Under the pieces are notes generated by a model, which was given only the letters and a program-made list of their open reading frames with translations, ran no database searches and was not told the origin of the DNA. The position numbers were made by a program, and so were the translations under genes. From contig AEPI01000082.1 in NCBI GenBank assembly GCA_000193795.2, positions 1-58,892 on the forward strand: 58,892 nt of DNA, given 5' to 3'. Of this stretch, positions 43,766-52,709 are shown piece by piece. This DNA comes from Neisseria lactamica NS19. GTDB taxonomy: Bacteria > Pseudomonadota > Gammaproteobacteria > Burkholderiales > Neisseriaceae. Each line of letters begins with the position of its first letter. The stretch's first letter is position 1.

Positions 43766-45538
43766 TCAATTTTGTTTTGCGGTCAGCAGCGACAGCAAAA
43801 GTTTTTTTTCGCTTTCATTTAAGCCGGATTGCAGGCTTTTTTGTTTTAATGCTTCGATTTGGCTGTATTTTAACTCATTGAGCAGTTTTTTGATGCCGAT
43901 TTGGAAGTTTTCGCAATCTTCTTCGCCGCCGCCTTCCATTTCTTCCGATTGAAGGGCCGACCGGAAGATGCGGTTGATTGTTTCTTCGTAGGGCGAACCG
44001 CGCATATGTTCCAAAACTTGTGCGGTTGCCGGCACGGAAGGATGGTTTTTAATGGTTTCGGCGAGGTTGGCAAGGCAGGCGAAATCGCCGTCCAATGCCA
44101 AATAATCGGGCAGGTCTATATATGCAGCCCAATCCGGATTTATCAAGAGGCTGCGGATTTGCCGTTGTACCAATGTCGGCATAACGGGCTGCTTGACGGA
44201 AATCGGGGGCAGTTTGTAGCTTTTTTGTTTGACGTGCCGCTTCGGTGCTTCCTGTCCGAGCAGTTGGGCGAGATTGTCGGGATCGATGCCGACCAGCTCG
44301 CTAAGCCGTTGTTTCAACAGATAAGCCAATGCCGGCGCGGTAATCTGCGCCAAAAGCGGCGAACTGGTTTTCACCAATTCCGCCCTGCCTTCCTGCGTAT
44401 TGAGCCTGATGCCGTCTGAAAGGTGTTCCCAGAAATATTCCGACAGCGGCTTGCTTTGGTTTAACAAGGCATCTTCAAATTGCGCTTTGCCGTAGGCGCG
44501 GATGTAACTGTCGGGGTCGTGTTCTTCCGGCAGGAACAAAAAATGCAGCGATTTGTCGTCTTTCAACTGCGGCAACGCGTTTTCCAGCGCGCGCCAAGCC
44601 GCTTTACGTCCCGCGCCGTCGCCGTCGAAACAGAAATAAATACTGTCCGCCTGACGCATCAGGATTTTGACGTGTTCCGCCGTCGTCGCCGTACCTAAAG
44701 CCGCCACGCCGTAGCCCACGCCGAACTGCGCCAGCGCGACCACGTCCATATAGCCTTCGACCACCAAAATCCGCCCTGCTTCCTTGACTGCGGCACGTCC
44801 TTCATACAATCCGTAAAGGTTTTTTCCCTTGTCAAACAGAGGTGTATCAGGCGAATTCAAATACTTCGGCTTCGAGTCGTCCAACACCCTGCCGCCGAAA
44901 CCGATTACCTGCCCGCGCGGATTGCGGATGGGGAACATAATCCGATGGCGGAAGCGGTCGTAATGCCGCCCCTCATTGTCAATCACCATACCCGTATCCA
45001 CCAACGCGGTATTCGGATACGGTTGGAACACCTGCGCCAAAGGCTGCCAGCCGTCGGGCGCGTAGCCCAAACCATAATGCGCGATGACTTCCGCACTCAA
45101 GCCGCGCTTGTCCAAATAAGCCTTCGCCGCCGGATTGAATTTTAGCTGTTGCGCGTAAAAATCCGCCGCCGCCGCCGTTGTTTCTTCCAGTGTCTGTTGT
45201 TTTTTCTTGCGCTCGGCACGGACTTCGGGATTATCGTTTTGCCCGCGCACTTTAGGCACGACCATACCCACGCGGTCGGCAAGGAACTGCACCGCCTCCG
45301 GAAACGACAGCCCCTGATGTTCCATCACAAAACCAATTGCCGAACCGTGCGCCCCGCAACTGAAACAATGGTAAAACTGCTTGGTCGGACTGACCGAAAA
45401 CGACGGCGTTTTTTCTTTATGGAACGGGCAACACGCCATATAGTTCGCCCCGCCTTTTTTCAGCGGAACCTGCTCGTCGATAATATCGACAATATCGACT
45501 TTGGCCAGAAGTTCGTCAATGAAGTCGGATGGAATCAT
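43766..45538 (-). CDS. dnaG: DNA primase
   Basis: DnaG makes RNA primers at the fork. The 590-aa protein has an N-terminal CHC2 zinc finger (CPFHKEKTPSFSVSPTKQFY ... CFSCGAHG), a TOPRIM catalytic core (VVEGYMDVVALAQFG, CFDGDGAGRKAAWRAL) and a C-terminal DnaB-binding region. The length is typical. It is upstream of rpoD on the same strand. Confidence 0.96.
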   Translation of the reverse strand: MIPSDFIDELLAKVDIVDIIDEQVPLKKGGANYMACCPFHKEKTPSFSVSPTKQFYHCFSCGAHGSAIGFVMEHQGLSFPEAVQFLADRVGMVVPKVRGQNDNPEVRAERKKKQQTLEETTAAAADFYAQQLKFNPAAKAYLDKRGLSAEVIAHYGLGYAPDGWQPLAQVFQPYPNTALVDTGMVIDNEGRHYDRFRHRIMFPIRNPRGQVIGFGGRVLDDSKPKYLNSPDTPLFDKGKNLYGLYEGRAAVKEAGRILVVEGYMDVVALAQFGVGYGVAALGTATTAEHVKILMRQADSIYFCFDGDGAGRKAAWRALENALPQLKDDKSLHFLFLPEEHDPDSYIRAYGKAQFEDALLNQSKPLSEYFWEHLSDGIRLNTQEGRAELVKTSSPLLAQITAPALAYLLKQRLSELVGIDPDNLAQLLGQEAPKRHVKQKSYKLPPISVKQPVMPTLVQRQIRSLLINPDWAAYIDLPDYLALDGDFACLANLAETIKNHPSVPATAQVLEHMRGSPYEETINRIFRSALQSEEMEGGGEEDCENFQIGIKKLLNELKYSQIEALKQKSLQSGLNESEKKLLLSLLTAKQN

Positions 45539-45618
45539 AGTTCGGCGGGGCAGATGCCTGTTTTTGGTTCGGACGGTATAAAGTCGGGCGCGTTCGGCGG
45601 GGTGGGGCGATTCAGGTA

Positions 45619-45659
45619 AAATGCCGTCTGAAGCGGGAGCGTGTGTTCAGACGGCATTT
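45619..45659 (-). terminator. DUS inverted-pair terminator after secA
   Basis: AAATGCCGTCTGAA and TTCAGACGGCATTT flank a 13-nt loop, 12 bp beyond the secA stop. Confidence 0.7.
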
Positions 45660-45671
45660 ACGTTCAAACGC

Positions 45672-48422
45672 TTAATCCAATTTGCCGTGGCATTGTTTGT
45701 ATTTCAAACCGCTGCCGCAGGGGCAGGGGTCGTTGCGGTGGACGATTTGCCCCCGCGCTTCCAAGGCTTCGGGGCTGAAATCCGTCCCATCGGGATTAAA
45801 GGCCTCGGTAACCAGATCGGTTTGCGACTGCCCCAAAAGTTCTTCCATATCGGGCGATTCGGAATGGATGGACTGGACGTTGCCGACGGTTTGTTCTTCA
45901 ACCGCTGCGACAGGGTTTTGTTCGATTTGAACTGAGGTAAGCAGGGAGGCGATATGGAATTTGATGCCGTTCCACAGGTCTTGGAACATCGTGAAGGCTT
46001 CGCGTTTGTATTCCTGCTTCGGATTTTTCTGGGCATAGCTGCGAAGGTGGATGCCTTGGCGCAGGTAGTCCATAGCGGCGAGGTGTTCGCGCCATTGGTT
46101 GTCGATGACCTGCAACATCACGTTGCGCTCGAAATCGGCCATTGCCTGCCTGCCGACCAGTTCGGTTTTGGCGGCATATTCGTTTTCGATGCGTTCGATC
46201 AGGCGCTCTTTGATGTCTTGACCGTCAATCGCATTATCAGCTTTCAGCCAGGATTGGATGTCTTCCTGAAGCCTGAATTCGGCGGCCAGACGGTTTTCCA
46301 AGGTCGGAATGTCCCACTGCTCTTCCATACTTTCCGGCGGCATATAGAGGTCTACAAGCCCGCCGACGACATCAAAACGGATTTCCTTCATCAGGTCGCT
46401 GATGTCTTTGCTGGTCAGAATTTCGTTGCGCTGGCTGTAAATGACTTTGCGCTGTTCGTTGGCGACATCGTCGTATTCCAAAACCTGTTTGCGCATATCG
46501 AAGTTTCTGCCTTCGACTTTGCGTTGCGCCCCTTCGATTTGGCGCGTCAGCAGGTTGTGTTCGATGGCGACGCCGCGTTCGGGGGCGAGGCGGTTGAGGA
46601 TGGCGGCGGCACGGTCGAGCGCAAAGAGGCGCAGCAACGGGTCTTCAAACGAGAGGTAGAAGCGGCTGGAACCCGGATCGCCCTGACGGCCTGAGCGTCC
46701 GCGCAACTGGTTGTCGATGCGGCGGCTTTCGTGGCGTTCCGTACCGATGATGTGCAGACCGCCTGCTTCCATCACCTTGTCGTGTTCTGCCTGCCAGCCG
46801 TTTTCCAATGCGGAAATTCGTGCGGCTTTTTCATCATCGTTCAGAGTTTCATCGGCGCGGATGGCTTCGATTTGGTGCTTCAGGTTGCCGCCCAATACGA
46901 TGTCCGTACCGCGTCCCGCCATATTGGTGGCAACGGTAATCGCGCCGACTTTGCCGGCTTGGGCGACAATCAGGGCTTCGCGTTCGTGTTCTTTGGCGTT
47001 CAGAACGTTGTGCGGCAAACCGGCTTTTTGCAAAAGATGGGAGACCAGTTCGGAGTTTTCGATGCTGGTTGTGCCGACTAAAACAGGTTGTCCGCGTTTG
47101 TGGCATTCTTCGATGTCTTTGACGACTGCCTCGAATTTTTCTTCGGCGGAACGGAAAATCTGGTCGTTGAAGTCTTTGCGCTGTACGGGGCGGTTGGTCG
47201 GGATGATGACGGTTTCGAGGTTGTAGATGCTTTGGAACTCGAAAGCCTCGGTATCTGCCGTGCCGGTCATACCGGAGAGCTTGGTGTACAGGCGGAAATA
47301 GTTTTGGAAGGTGATGGAGGCGAGGGTTTGGTTTTCGCGTTTGATTTCCACGCCTTCTTTGGCTTCCACGGCTTGATGCAGACCTTCGGACCAGCGGCGG
47401 CCGGACATCAGACGGCCGGTAAATTCGTCCACGATGACGATTTCGCCGTCTTGGATGACGTAATGTTGGTCTTTGTGGAACAGCGAGTGCGCGCGCAATG
47501 CCGCCATAAGGTGGTGCATCAGGGCGATGTTGGCGGCGGAATAGAGAGAGTCGTTTTCTTGCAGCAGCCCCATTTGGGTCAGGATTTGTTCGGCGTGTTC
47601 GTGGCCCGCTTCGCTCAAGATGACCTGATGGGCTTTTTCGTCGACCCAATAGTCGCCTTCGCCTTCTTCGGTTTCTTGGCGGACGAGGTGGGGCGGGACG
47701 GTATTCATGATTTGGTAGAGCCGGATGTTGTCGTCCGCCTGGCCGGAAATAATCAGCGGAGTACGCGCTTCGTCAATCAGGATGGAGTCCACTTCGTCAA
47801 CGACGGCAAAGTTCAATTCGCGCTGCACTTTGTCGTATTGGTCGGTAACCATATTGTCGCGCAGGTAGTCGAAGCCGAATTCGTTGTTTGTACCGTAGGT
47901 AATATCGGCGGTGTAGGCATTTTGGCGGTCGAACGGCTGCATATCTGAAATAATCACACCGACGGTCAGGCCGAGGAAATTATAGAGCGGCTCCATAATG
48001 CCGGCATCGCGCGAGGCGAGGTAGTCGTTGACGGTAACGACGTGCACGCCTTTGCCGGCCAGCGCGTTGAGATAAACGGCGAGGGTGGCGACTAAAGTTT
48101 TGCCTTCGCCGGTACGCATTTCGGCGATTTTGCCGTCGTGCAGCACCATACCGCCAATCAGTTGCACGTCGAAGTGGCGCATTCCGAGTACGCGGCGTGA
48201 CGCTTCGCGGCAGACGGCGAAAGCTTCGGGCAAAATGCCGTCCAAAGTCTGACCGTCGGCGAGGCGTTGTTTGAATTCGGCAGTTTTGGCTTGCAGATCG
48301 GCATCGCTTAAGGCTTGCATCTGTTTTTCGAGCGCGTTGATTCTGGCAACGGATTTACGATATTGTTTCAGCAAGCGGTCGTTGCGGCTGCCGAAGATTT
48401 TCTTGGCAATATTTGTCAGCAT
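45672..48422 (-). CDS. secA: Preprotein translocase ATPase SecA
   Basis: SecA drives secretory proteins through SecYEG. The 916-aa protein has Walker A MRTGEGKTLVATLAVYLNAL, DEVDSILIDEAR as motif II, the cross-linking domain, GRSGRQGDPGSSRFYLS, and the C-terminal zinc/SecB-binding motif DPCPCGSGLKYKQCHGKLD. It is divergent from dciA. All family parts are present. Confidence 0.97.
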   Translation of the reverse strand: MLTNIAKKIFGSRNDRLLKQYRKSVARINALEKQMQALSDADLQAKTAEFKQRLADGQTLDGILPEAFAVCREASRRVLGMRHFDVQLIGGMVLHDGKIAEMRTGEGKTLVATLAVYLNALAGKGVHVVTVNDYLASRDAGIMEPLYNFLGLTVGVIISDMQPFDRQNAYTADITYGTNNEFGFDYLRDNMVTDQYDKVQRELNFAVVDEVDSILIDEARTPLIISGQADDNIRLYQIMNTVPPHLVRQETEEGEGDYWVDEKAHQVILSEAGHEHAEQILTQMGLLQENDSLYSAANIALMHHLMAALRAHSLFHKDQHYVIQDGEIVIVDEFTGRLMSGRRWSEGLHQAVEAKEGVEIKRENQTLASITFQNYFRLYTKLSGMTGTADTEAFEFQSIYNLETVIIPTNRPVQRKDFNDQIFRSAEEKFEAVVKDIEECHKRGQPVLVGTTSIENSELVSHLLQKAGLPHNVLNAKEHEREALIVAQAGKVGAITVATNMAGRGTDIVLGGNLKHQIEAIRADETLNDDEKAARISALENGWQAEHDKVMEAGGLHIIGTERHESRRIDNQLRGRSGRQGDPGSSRFYLSFEDPLLRLFALDRAAAILNRLAPERGVAIEHNLLTRQIEGAQRKVEGRNFDMRKQVLEYDDVANEQRKVIYSQRNEILTSKDISDLMKEIRFDVVGGLVDLYMPPESMEEQWDIPTLENRLAAEFRLQEDIQSWLKADNAIDGQDIKERLIERIENEYAAKTELVGRQAMADFERNVMLQVIDNQWREHLAAMDYLRQGIHLRSYAQKNPKQEYKREAFTMFQDLWNGIKFHIASLLTSVQIEQNPVAAVEEQTVGNVQSIHSESPDMEELLGQSQTDLVTEAFNPDGTDFSPEALEARGQIVHRNDPCPCGSGLKYKQCHGKLD

Positions 48423-48553
48423 GAATGATTCCTGCGCCTGATATAATAGTGGGGCGAAAACGCGATTTTAACACAAGCGTTTGTGCAAAGTGCTAATGCC
48501 GTCTGAAATAAAGGCGCGTTTGCGGTATTTCAATCTTTCGGGGTGTATGTTTT

Positions 48554-48976
48554 ATGAATTTGGAACAGTTGGGCAGGCGGGACGCGCTGCTTTCCGGACT
48601 TTTGAAACAGGCAGGGCAGTGGCGGCGGTTGGATGCCGCCGTGAAAAAACTGCTGCCTGCCAACCTGCACCCGCATTTTCAGACGGCCTGCGTCGAGGAC
48701 GGCAGGCTGATTCTTTTGGCGGCAAACAATATGGCGGCATCGCGCTTGAAAATGATTGCACCGTCGGTATTGCCGCAGTTGGCAGGGCTTGATGCTTCGA
48801 TACGGTCTGTTTCGGTCAGGCTGGTCCCAAAACCGGAAAAACCGCCGAAAACCAATACCCTGCATTTGAGTCCGGCCGCATTGGAAAGTTTTAACTCGGC
48901 GGCGGCAGACTTGGAAGGCAGGCATCCCGAATTGGCGGAAGCACTGGCGGAGCTGGTCAGGAGGCACGGGGCATAA
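48554..48976 (+). CDS. dciA: DciA-like DUF721 protein
   Basis: DciA is the ancestral bacterial loader of the DnaB helicase, found where DnaC is absent. The 140-aa protein has the DUF721 fold in its N-terminal 90 residues (ACVEDGRLILLAANNMAASR, LKMIAPSVLPQL) and a linker with a short helical tail. Its place next to secA is common in proteobacteria. The symbol rests on family and context. Confidence 0.78.
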   Translation: MNLEQLGRRDALLSGLLKQAGQWRRLDAAVKKLLPANLHPHFQTACVEDGRLILLAANNMAASRLKMIAPSVLPQLAGLDASIRSVSVRLVPKPEKPPKTNTLHLSPAALESFNSAAADLEGRHPELAEALAELVRRHGA

Positions 48977-49059
48977 GGCGGCCGGCAGGGATGTTGTAAA
49001 TATCCGTTAATATTTGCACGGAAAGAGAGGGTTTTCCTAATACTAAAGAAATAGCTTCG

Positions 49060-49081
49060 GGGCGAAATTGCCCTTTTTTTG
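49060..49081 (+). terminator. Terminator after dciA
   Basis: GGGC and GCCC pair around GAAATT and are followed by seven T, 84 bp after the stop. The stem is short but the T tract is strong. Confidence 0.65.
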
Positions 49082-49257
49082 GTAAACGATTGTAAACTTG
49101 CAGACAGGCTTTGATTTTAAATGAAGTTTGTAGCAAAATGCCGCCCCGAAACATCTGTTTGTGCAACGCGGCGGAATCTTTTTTAAGGTTTTGTTAATGG
49201 CGGTTGCACTTTGATTTCCGTAAAACCGAACATTATTTCATCCATTGGAGATTTGTC

Positions 49258-49824
49258 ATGAAAGCATATCTGGCCCTGATTTCTGCCGCCGTCATCGGTT
49301 TGGCTGCCTGCTCTCAAGAACCTGCCGCGCCCGCTGCCGAGGCAACTGCCGCTTCCGAGGCTCCCGCAGCCGAAGCGGCTTCCGCCCCTGAAGCCCCTGC
49401 CGCCGAAGCGGCTGCCGGCGATGCCGCCGCGCCTGCGGCCGGCAACTGCGCGACTACCGTTGAAGCCAACGACATGATGCAGTTCAACACAAAAGAAATT
49501 CAAGTCAGCAAAGCGTGTAAAGAATTTACCATTACTCTGAAACACACCGGTACCCAACCTAAAGCCAGCATGGGTCACAACATTGTCATCGGAAAAGCCG
49601 AAGACATGGACGGTATTTTCAAAGACGGCGTTGGCGCAGCTGACACTGACTACGTTAAACCTGATGATGCACGCGTTGTTGCCCACACCAAACTGATCGG
49701 TGGCGGCGAAGAAGCTTCTTTGACTCTGGATCCTGCCAAATTGGCTGACGGCGAATACAAATTCGCCTGCACCTTCCCGGGACACGGTGCTTTGATGAAC
49801 GGTAAAGTGACTTTGGTCGATTAA
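49258..49824 (+). CDS. laz: Lipid-modified azurin (H.8-type lipoprotein)
   Basis: Laz is an outer-membrane type I copper protein with roles in electron transfer and oxidative stress. The 188-aa protein has a lipobox LAAC at residue 17, an Ala/Glu/Pro-rich H.8 domain (AAEAP-like repeats, about 20-60) and an azurin domain. Copper ligands are His in MGHNIVIG and the Cys-His-Met set in FACTFPGHGALMNGKVTL. The start at 49258 (TTGGAG upstream) gives the lipoprotein signal. An intrinsic terminator follows. Confidence 0.96.
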   Translation: MKAYLALISAAVIGLAACSQEPAAPAAEATAASEAPAAEAASAPEAPAAEAAAGDAAAPAAGNCATTVEANDMMQFNTKEIQVSKACKEFTITLKHTGTQPKASMGHNIVIGKAEDMDGIFKDGVGAADTDYVKPDDARVVAHTKLIGGGEEASLTLDPAKLADGEYKFACTFPGHGALMNGKVTLVD

Positions 49825-49846
49825 TCCGTTTAAAGCCCGAAAACAG

Positions 49847-49875
49847 ACAGCCTGCCTTGCGCAGGCTGTTTTGTT
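49847..49875 (+). terminator. Terminator of laz
   Basis: ACAGCCTGC and GCAGGCTGT form a 9-bp stem followed by TTTGTT. Confidence 0.82.
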
Positions 49876-49916
49876 ATAATCTGGAAACATTAATTTAAGA
49901 ATAAATCCTAAAAACC

Positions 49917-50426
49917 ATGAATCCGTTTGAAACCCAAAGCGTTACCTTTTCCGAACCGATTGAAATGCTGTATGCCTGCCACGGCAAAGTGCGCCGTTTC
50001 TGCAATCAGCTTGCCATATTGTCGGACTATATTGCCGAAAACGGCTGCAATCAGGTCGTTTTGCAAACCATCCGCCAAATCACCCGGTATTTCAACGTTG
50101 CCGCGCCGCTGCACCATGAAGACGAAGAAGAAAACTTCTTTCCGCTTTTGTTGCAATATGCGCCGCAAGCCCGGGAAAGCGTGGACGAGCTTTTGCGCCA
50201 ACATATCGGGCTGCACGATAACTGGGCGTCGGTTTCCGCCGAATTTGCCAAGCTCGAAGCAGATAATGCCTATATCCCCGATGCGGAAGCGTTCAAACGC
50301 TTTGTCGCAGGATATGATGTTCATCTGGCGATTGAAGAGCCTTTGTTCGACATGGGCAAGACGTTTATCCCCAAAGAAAAATTGACCGAAATCGGCGAAA
50401 TTATGGCGGCGCGCCGGAGCAAATAA
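49917..50426 (+). CDS. Hemerythrin HHE-domain protein
   Basis: The 169-aa protein is a four-helix di-iron hemerythrin-like domain. Candidate ligands are His/Glu in HGKVRRF, LHHEDEEENFFPLL, HIGLHDNW and HLAIEEPLFD. Such proteins bind O2 or NO or serve in iron-sulfur repair. It follows laz and precedes an HI_0552-family gene by 33 bp, so the two may share a transcript. The specific role is unknown. Confidence 0.85.
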   Translation: MNPFETQSVTFSEPIEMLYACHGKVRRFCNQLAILSDYIAENGCNQVVLQTIRQITRYFNVAAPLHHEDEEENFFPLLLQYAPQARESVDELLRQHIGLHDNWASVSAEFAKLEADNAYIPDAEAFKRFVAGYDVHLAIEEPLFDMGKTFIPKEKLTEIGEIMAARRSK

Positions 50427-50459
50427 TGCCGTCTGAAACAATCGTCTCAAGGATATATT

Positions 50460-51080
50460 ATGTTGACCCCGAAAAGCTGCGATTTGTTCAATATCCCGTT
50501 TTTCCAATTTTCCCAACTCAAGAAATACCGGCCCGAGCTGATTCCGCAAATCAAAGCCGACTATAAAGAAAACTGGCAGATATGGCAGCAGCTGATACAG
50601 CAGGTTGCCGCCGAATTGGGTGCGCCGTTTGCGCCGCCGCATATCGAACGCTGGTGTAACGGCTGGCAGGTTCGCGCCCATTTCTTCGCCTATTTCAAAT
50701 ACGAACAATACAAAAACTCCGCCGCGATTTTATCGATTTTATTGAACCGCCGCCGCCTGAGCGTCAGCTTGGATTGGCACTGCTACAAAGCCGACGTGTC
50801 GCCGATTGCGTTACCCGAATACAACCGCTGGTTGGATGATTTCGATACCGACAAATACGCCGCATTCGATATGTGGCACGGCGCAGAAAGCGAATACGAC
50901 GACTACCGCACCGTCGCGCAGCAAAGCGAATCCGACCGAAAATTGCAAAACGACGAAGATTTTTTCTGCATCGGCAAACACATCGAGCGCGACGATTTGG
51001 GCAAACATGATGTAGCGAAATGGATAGTTGAAACGGTGGAAGATTTGCTGCCGCTTTATGAAGCGTGTCATGGTGCTTGA
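50460..51080 (+). CDS. HI_0552 family protein
   Basis: The 206-aa soluble protein resembles the HI_0552 family: MLTPKSCDLFNIPFFQFSQL at the start, HIERWCNGWQVRAHFFAYFK in the middle and DDEDFFCIGKHIERDD-like sequence near the end (here NDEDFFCIGKHIERDD). The family's function is not established, and older database names suggesting glucose-6-phosphate dehydrogenase are unsupported. It begins 33 bp after the hemerythrin gene. Confidence 0.7.
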   Translation: MLTPKSCDLFNIPFFQFSQLKKYRPELIPQIKADYKENWQIWQQLIQQVAAELGAPFAPPHIERWCNGWQVRAHFFAYFKYEQYKNSAAILSILLNRRRLSVSLDWHCYKADVSPIALPEYNRWLDDFDTDKYAAFDMWHGAESEYDDYRTVAQQSESDRKLQNDEDFFCIGKHIERDDLGKHDVAKWIVETVEDLLPLYEACHGA

Positions 51081-51128
51081 CCTGAAGAACCCGCTTCGCT
51101 ATCGTTAGCCCGTTCCATTCAACATCAA

Positions 51129-51158
51129 ATGCCGTCTGAAACTCCGTTCAGACGGCAT
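51129..51158 (+). terminator. DUS inverted pair before dapE
   Basis: ATGCCGTCTGAA and TTCAGACGGCAT form a 12-bp stem with a 6-nt loop, ending 21 bp before the dapE start. Confidence 0.7.
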
Positions 51159-51179
51159 CTCAAACAGAAAAGCCGAAAA

Positions 51180-52325
51180 ATGACCGAAACCCAATCCCTA
51201 GAACTCGCCAAAGCGTTGATTTCCCGACCGTCCGTTACCCCCGACGACCGAGATTGCCAAAAACTGCTTGCCGAACGCCTGCACAAAATCGGTTTTGCCG
51301 TAGAAGAACTCCATTTCGGCGACACCAAAAACATCTGGTTGCGACGCGGCACGAAAGCCCCCGTCGTCTGTTTTGCAGGGCATACCGACGTTGTGCCGAC
51401 CGGCCCTGTTGAAAAATGGGATTCGCCCCCGTTCGAGCCGACCGAACGAGACGGAAGACTATACGGGCGCGGCGCGGCGGACATGAAAACCGGCATCGCC
51501 TGTTTCGTTACCGCCTGCGAGCGTTTCGTTGCCGAACATCCCGACCATCAAGGCAGCATTGCGCTCCTGATTACTTCGGACGAAGAGGGTGATGCGCTGG
51601 ACGGCACGACCAAAGTCGTCGATGTGTTGAAAGCGCGCGACGAGTTGATTGACTACTGCATCGTCGGCGAACCGACCGCCGTGGACAAATTGGGCGATAT
51701 GATTAAAAACGGCCGGCGCGGCTCGCTGTCGGGCAACCTGATCGTCAAAGGCAAACAAGGACATATTGCCTATCCTCATTTGGCGGTGAACCCCGTCCAC
51801 ACTTTTGCCCCTGCCTTGTTAGAGCTGACGCAGGAAGTATGGGACGAAGGCAATGAATACTTTCCGCCGACCAGTTTCCAAATTTCCAATATCAACGGCG
51901 GCACAGGCGCGACCAACGTCATTCCGGGCGAGTTGAACGTCAAATTCAATTTCCGCTTCTCTACCGAGTCCACTGAAGCAGGGCTGAAACAACGCGTCCA
52001 CGCCATTTTGGACAAACACGGCGTGCAATACGATTTGCAGTGGTCGTGTTCGGGGCAGCCCTTCCTGACCCAAGCGGGCAAACTGACCGACGTGGCACGC
52101 GCCGCCATCGCCGAAACTTGCGGCGTAGAGACCGAACTGTCCACCACCGGCGGCACTTCGGACGGACGCTTCATCAAAGCCATTGCCAAAGAACTTATCG
52201 AACTGGGCCCGTCCAACGCCACCATCCACCAAATCAACGAAAACGTGCGGCTGGACGATATTCCGAAGCTGTCGGCAGTGTATGAGGGGATATTGGCGCG
52301 CTTGTTGGCTGAAAAGGCCGTCTGA
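51180..52325 (+). CDS. dapE: Succinyl-diaminopimelate desuccinylase
   Basis: DapE is a di-zinc M20 peptidase-family enzyme of lysine and meso-diaminopimelate synthesis. The 381-aa protein has the zinc motif CFAGHTDVVPTGP, GRGAADMKTGIACF, and the catalytic Glu in ITSDEEGDALDGT. I start at 51180 (MTETQSLELAKALISRPSVT) because the ATG at 51129 is part of a DUS hairpin. Confidence 0.96.
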   Translation: MTETQSLELAKALISRPSVTPDDRDCQKLLAERLHKIGFAVEELHFGDTKNIWLRRGTKAPVVCFAGHTDVVPTGPVEKWDSPPFEPTERDGRLYGRGAADMKTGIACFVTACERFVAEHPDHQGSIALLITSDEEGDALDGTTKVVDVLKARDELIDYCIVGEPTAVDKLGDMIKNGRRGSLSGNLIVKGKQGHIAYPHLAVNPVHTFAPALLELTQEVWDEGNEYFPPTSFQISNINGGTGATNVIPGELNVKFNFRFSTESTEAGLKQRVHAILDKHGVQYDLQWSCSGQPFLTQAGKLTDVARAAIAETCGVETELSTTGGTSDGRFIKAIAKELIELGPSNATIHQINENVRLDDIPKLSAVYEGILARLLAEKAV

Positions 52326-52439
52326 AAAGAAAATGGGCTGTCGGATATGGATGTCCGATAATTTGATTAGATCTAACGTGAGTTTGAGATAACGCATTGA
52401 TTTTTATGTATAGCGATTTATTTGAACGGCAATCCGTTT

Positions 52440-52546
52440 CCTCTCCCGTGGGAGAGGGTTGGGGAGAGGGCATCGGGGCGGCAACGGAAATATTGTCTGT
52501 ATCTACCCCGTTTTACCCTCTCCCCGCCCCTCCCCCACAGGGGAGG
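52440..52546. repeat. REP-like inverted doublet
   Basis: CCTCTCCCGTGGGAGAGG begins the left arm (52440-52470) and CCCTCTCCCCGCCCC begins the right arm (52516-52546). The arms are imperfect inverted copies around a 45-bp spacer, and the left arm contains its own CCTCTCCC/GGGAGAGG hairpin. The GC-rich hairpin style resembles REP/BIME units. Confidence 0.55.
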
Positions 52547-52632
52547 AAGTCAAGTTGCAGGCACGCCGACGGAATATGGTTGAAACCCGGCCCTTCAGGG
52601 CAGTAGGATTTTGGTTTATTTTTTTGGGAAGT

Positions 52633-52695
52633 AACCCCTCCCAAATCAGGGTAAACAGGGCTGTGCCTTATGTGCAGCCCTGTGTGTTGAAACAT
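52633..52695 (+). repeat. Dispersed ~65-bp hairpin repeat, copy B
   Basis: It aligns along its length with 1-66. CAGGGCTG and CAGCCCTG form an 8-bp stem followed by TGTGTTGAAACAT. The element ends 14 bp before the AraC-type start codon, so it lies in the leader. Confidence 0.65.
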
Positions 52696-52709
52696 TGAGG
52701 AAGATAACC

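Larger units (their letters stand above)
52326..52709. other. 384-bp intergenic region with repeats
   Basis: No gene is visible. It contains a REP-like inverted doublet at 52440-52546 and a copy of the dispersed hairpin repeat at 52633-52695. The latter ends 14 bp before the AraC-type gene. Confidence 0.6.
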
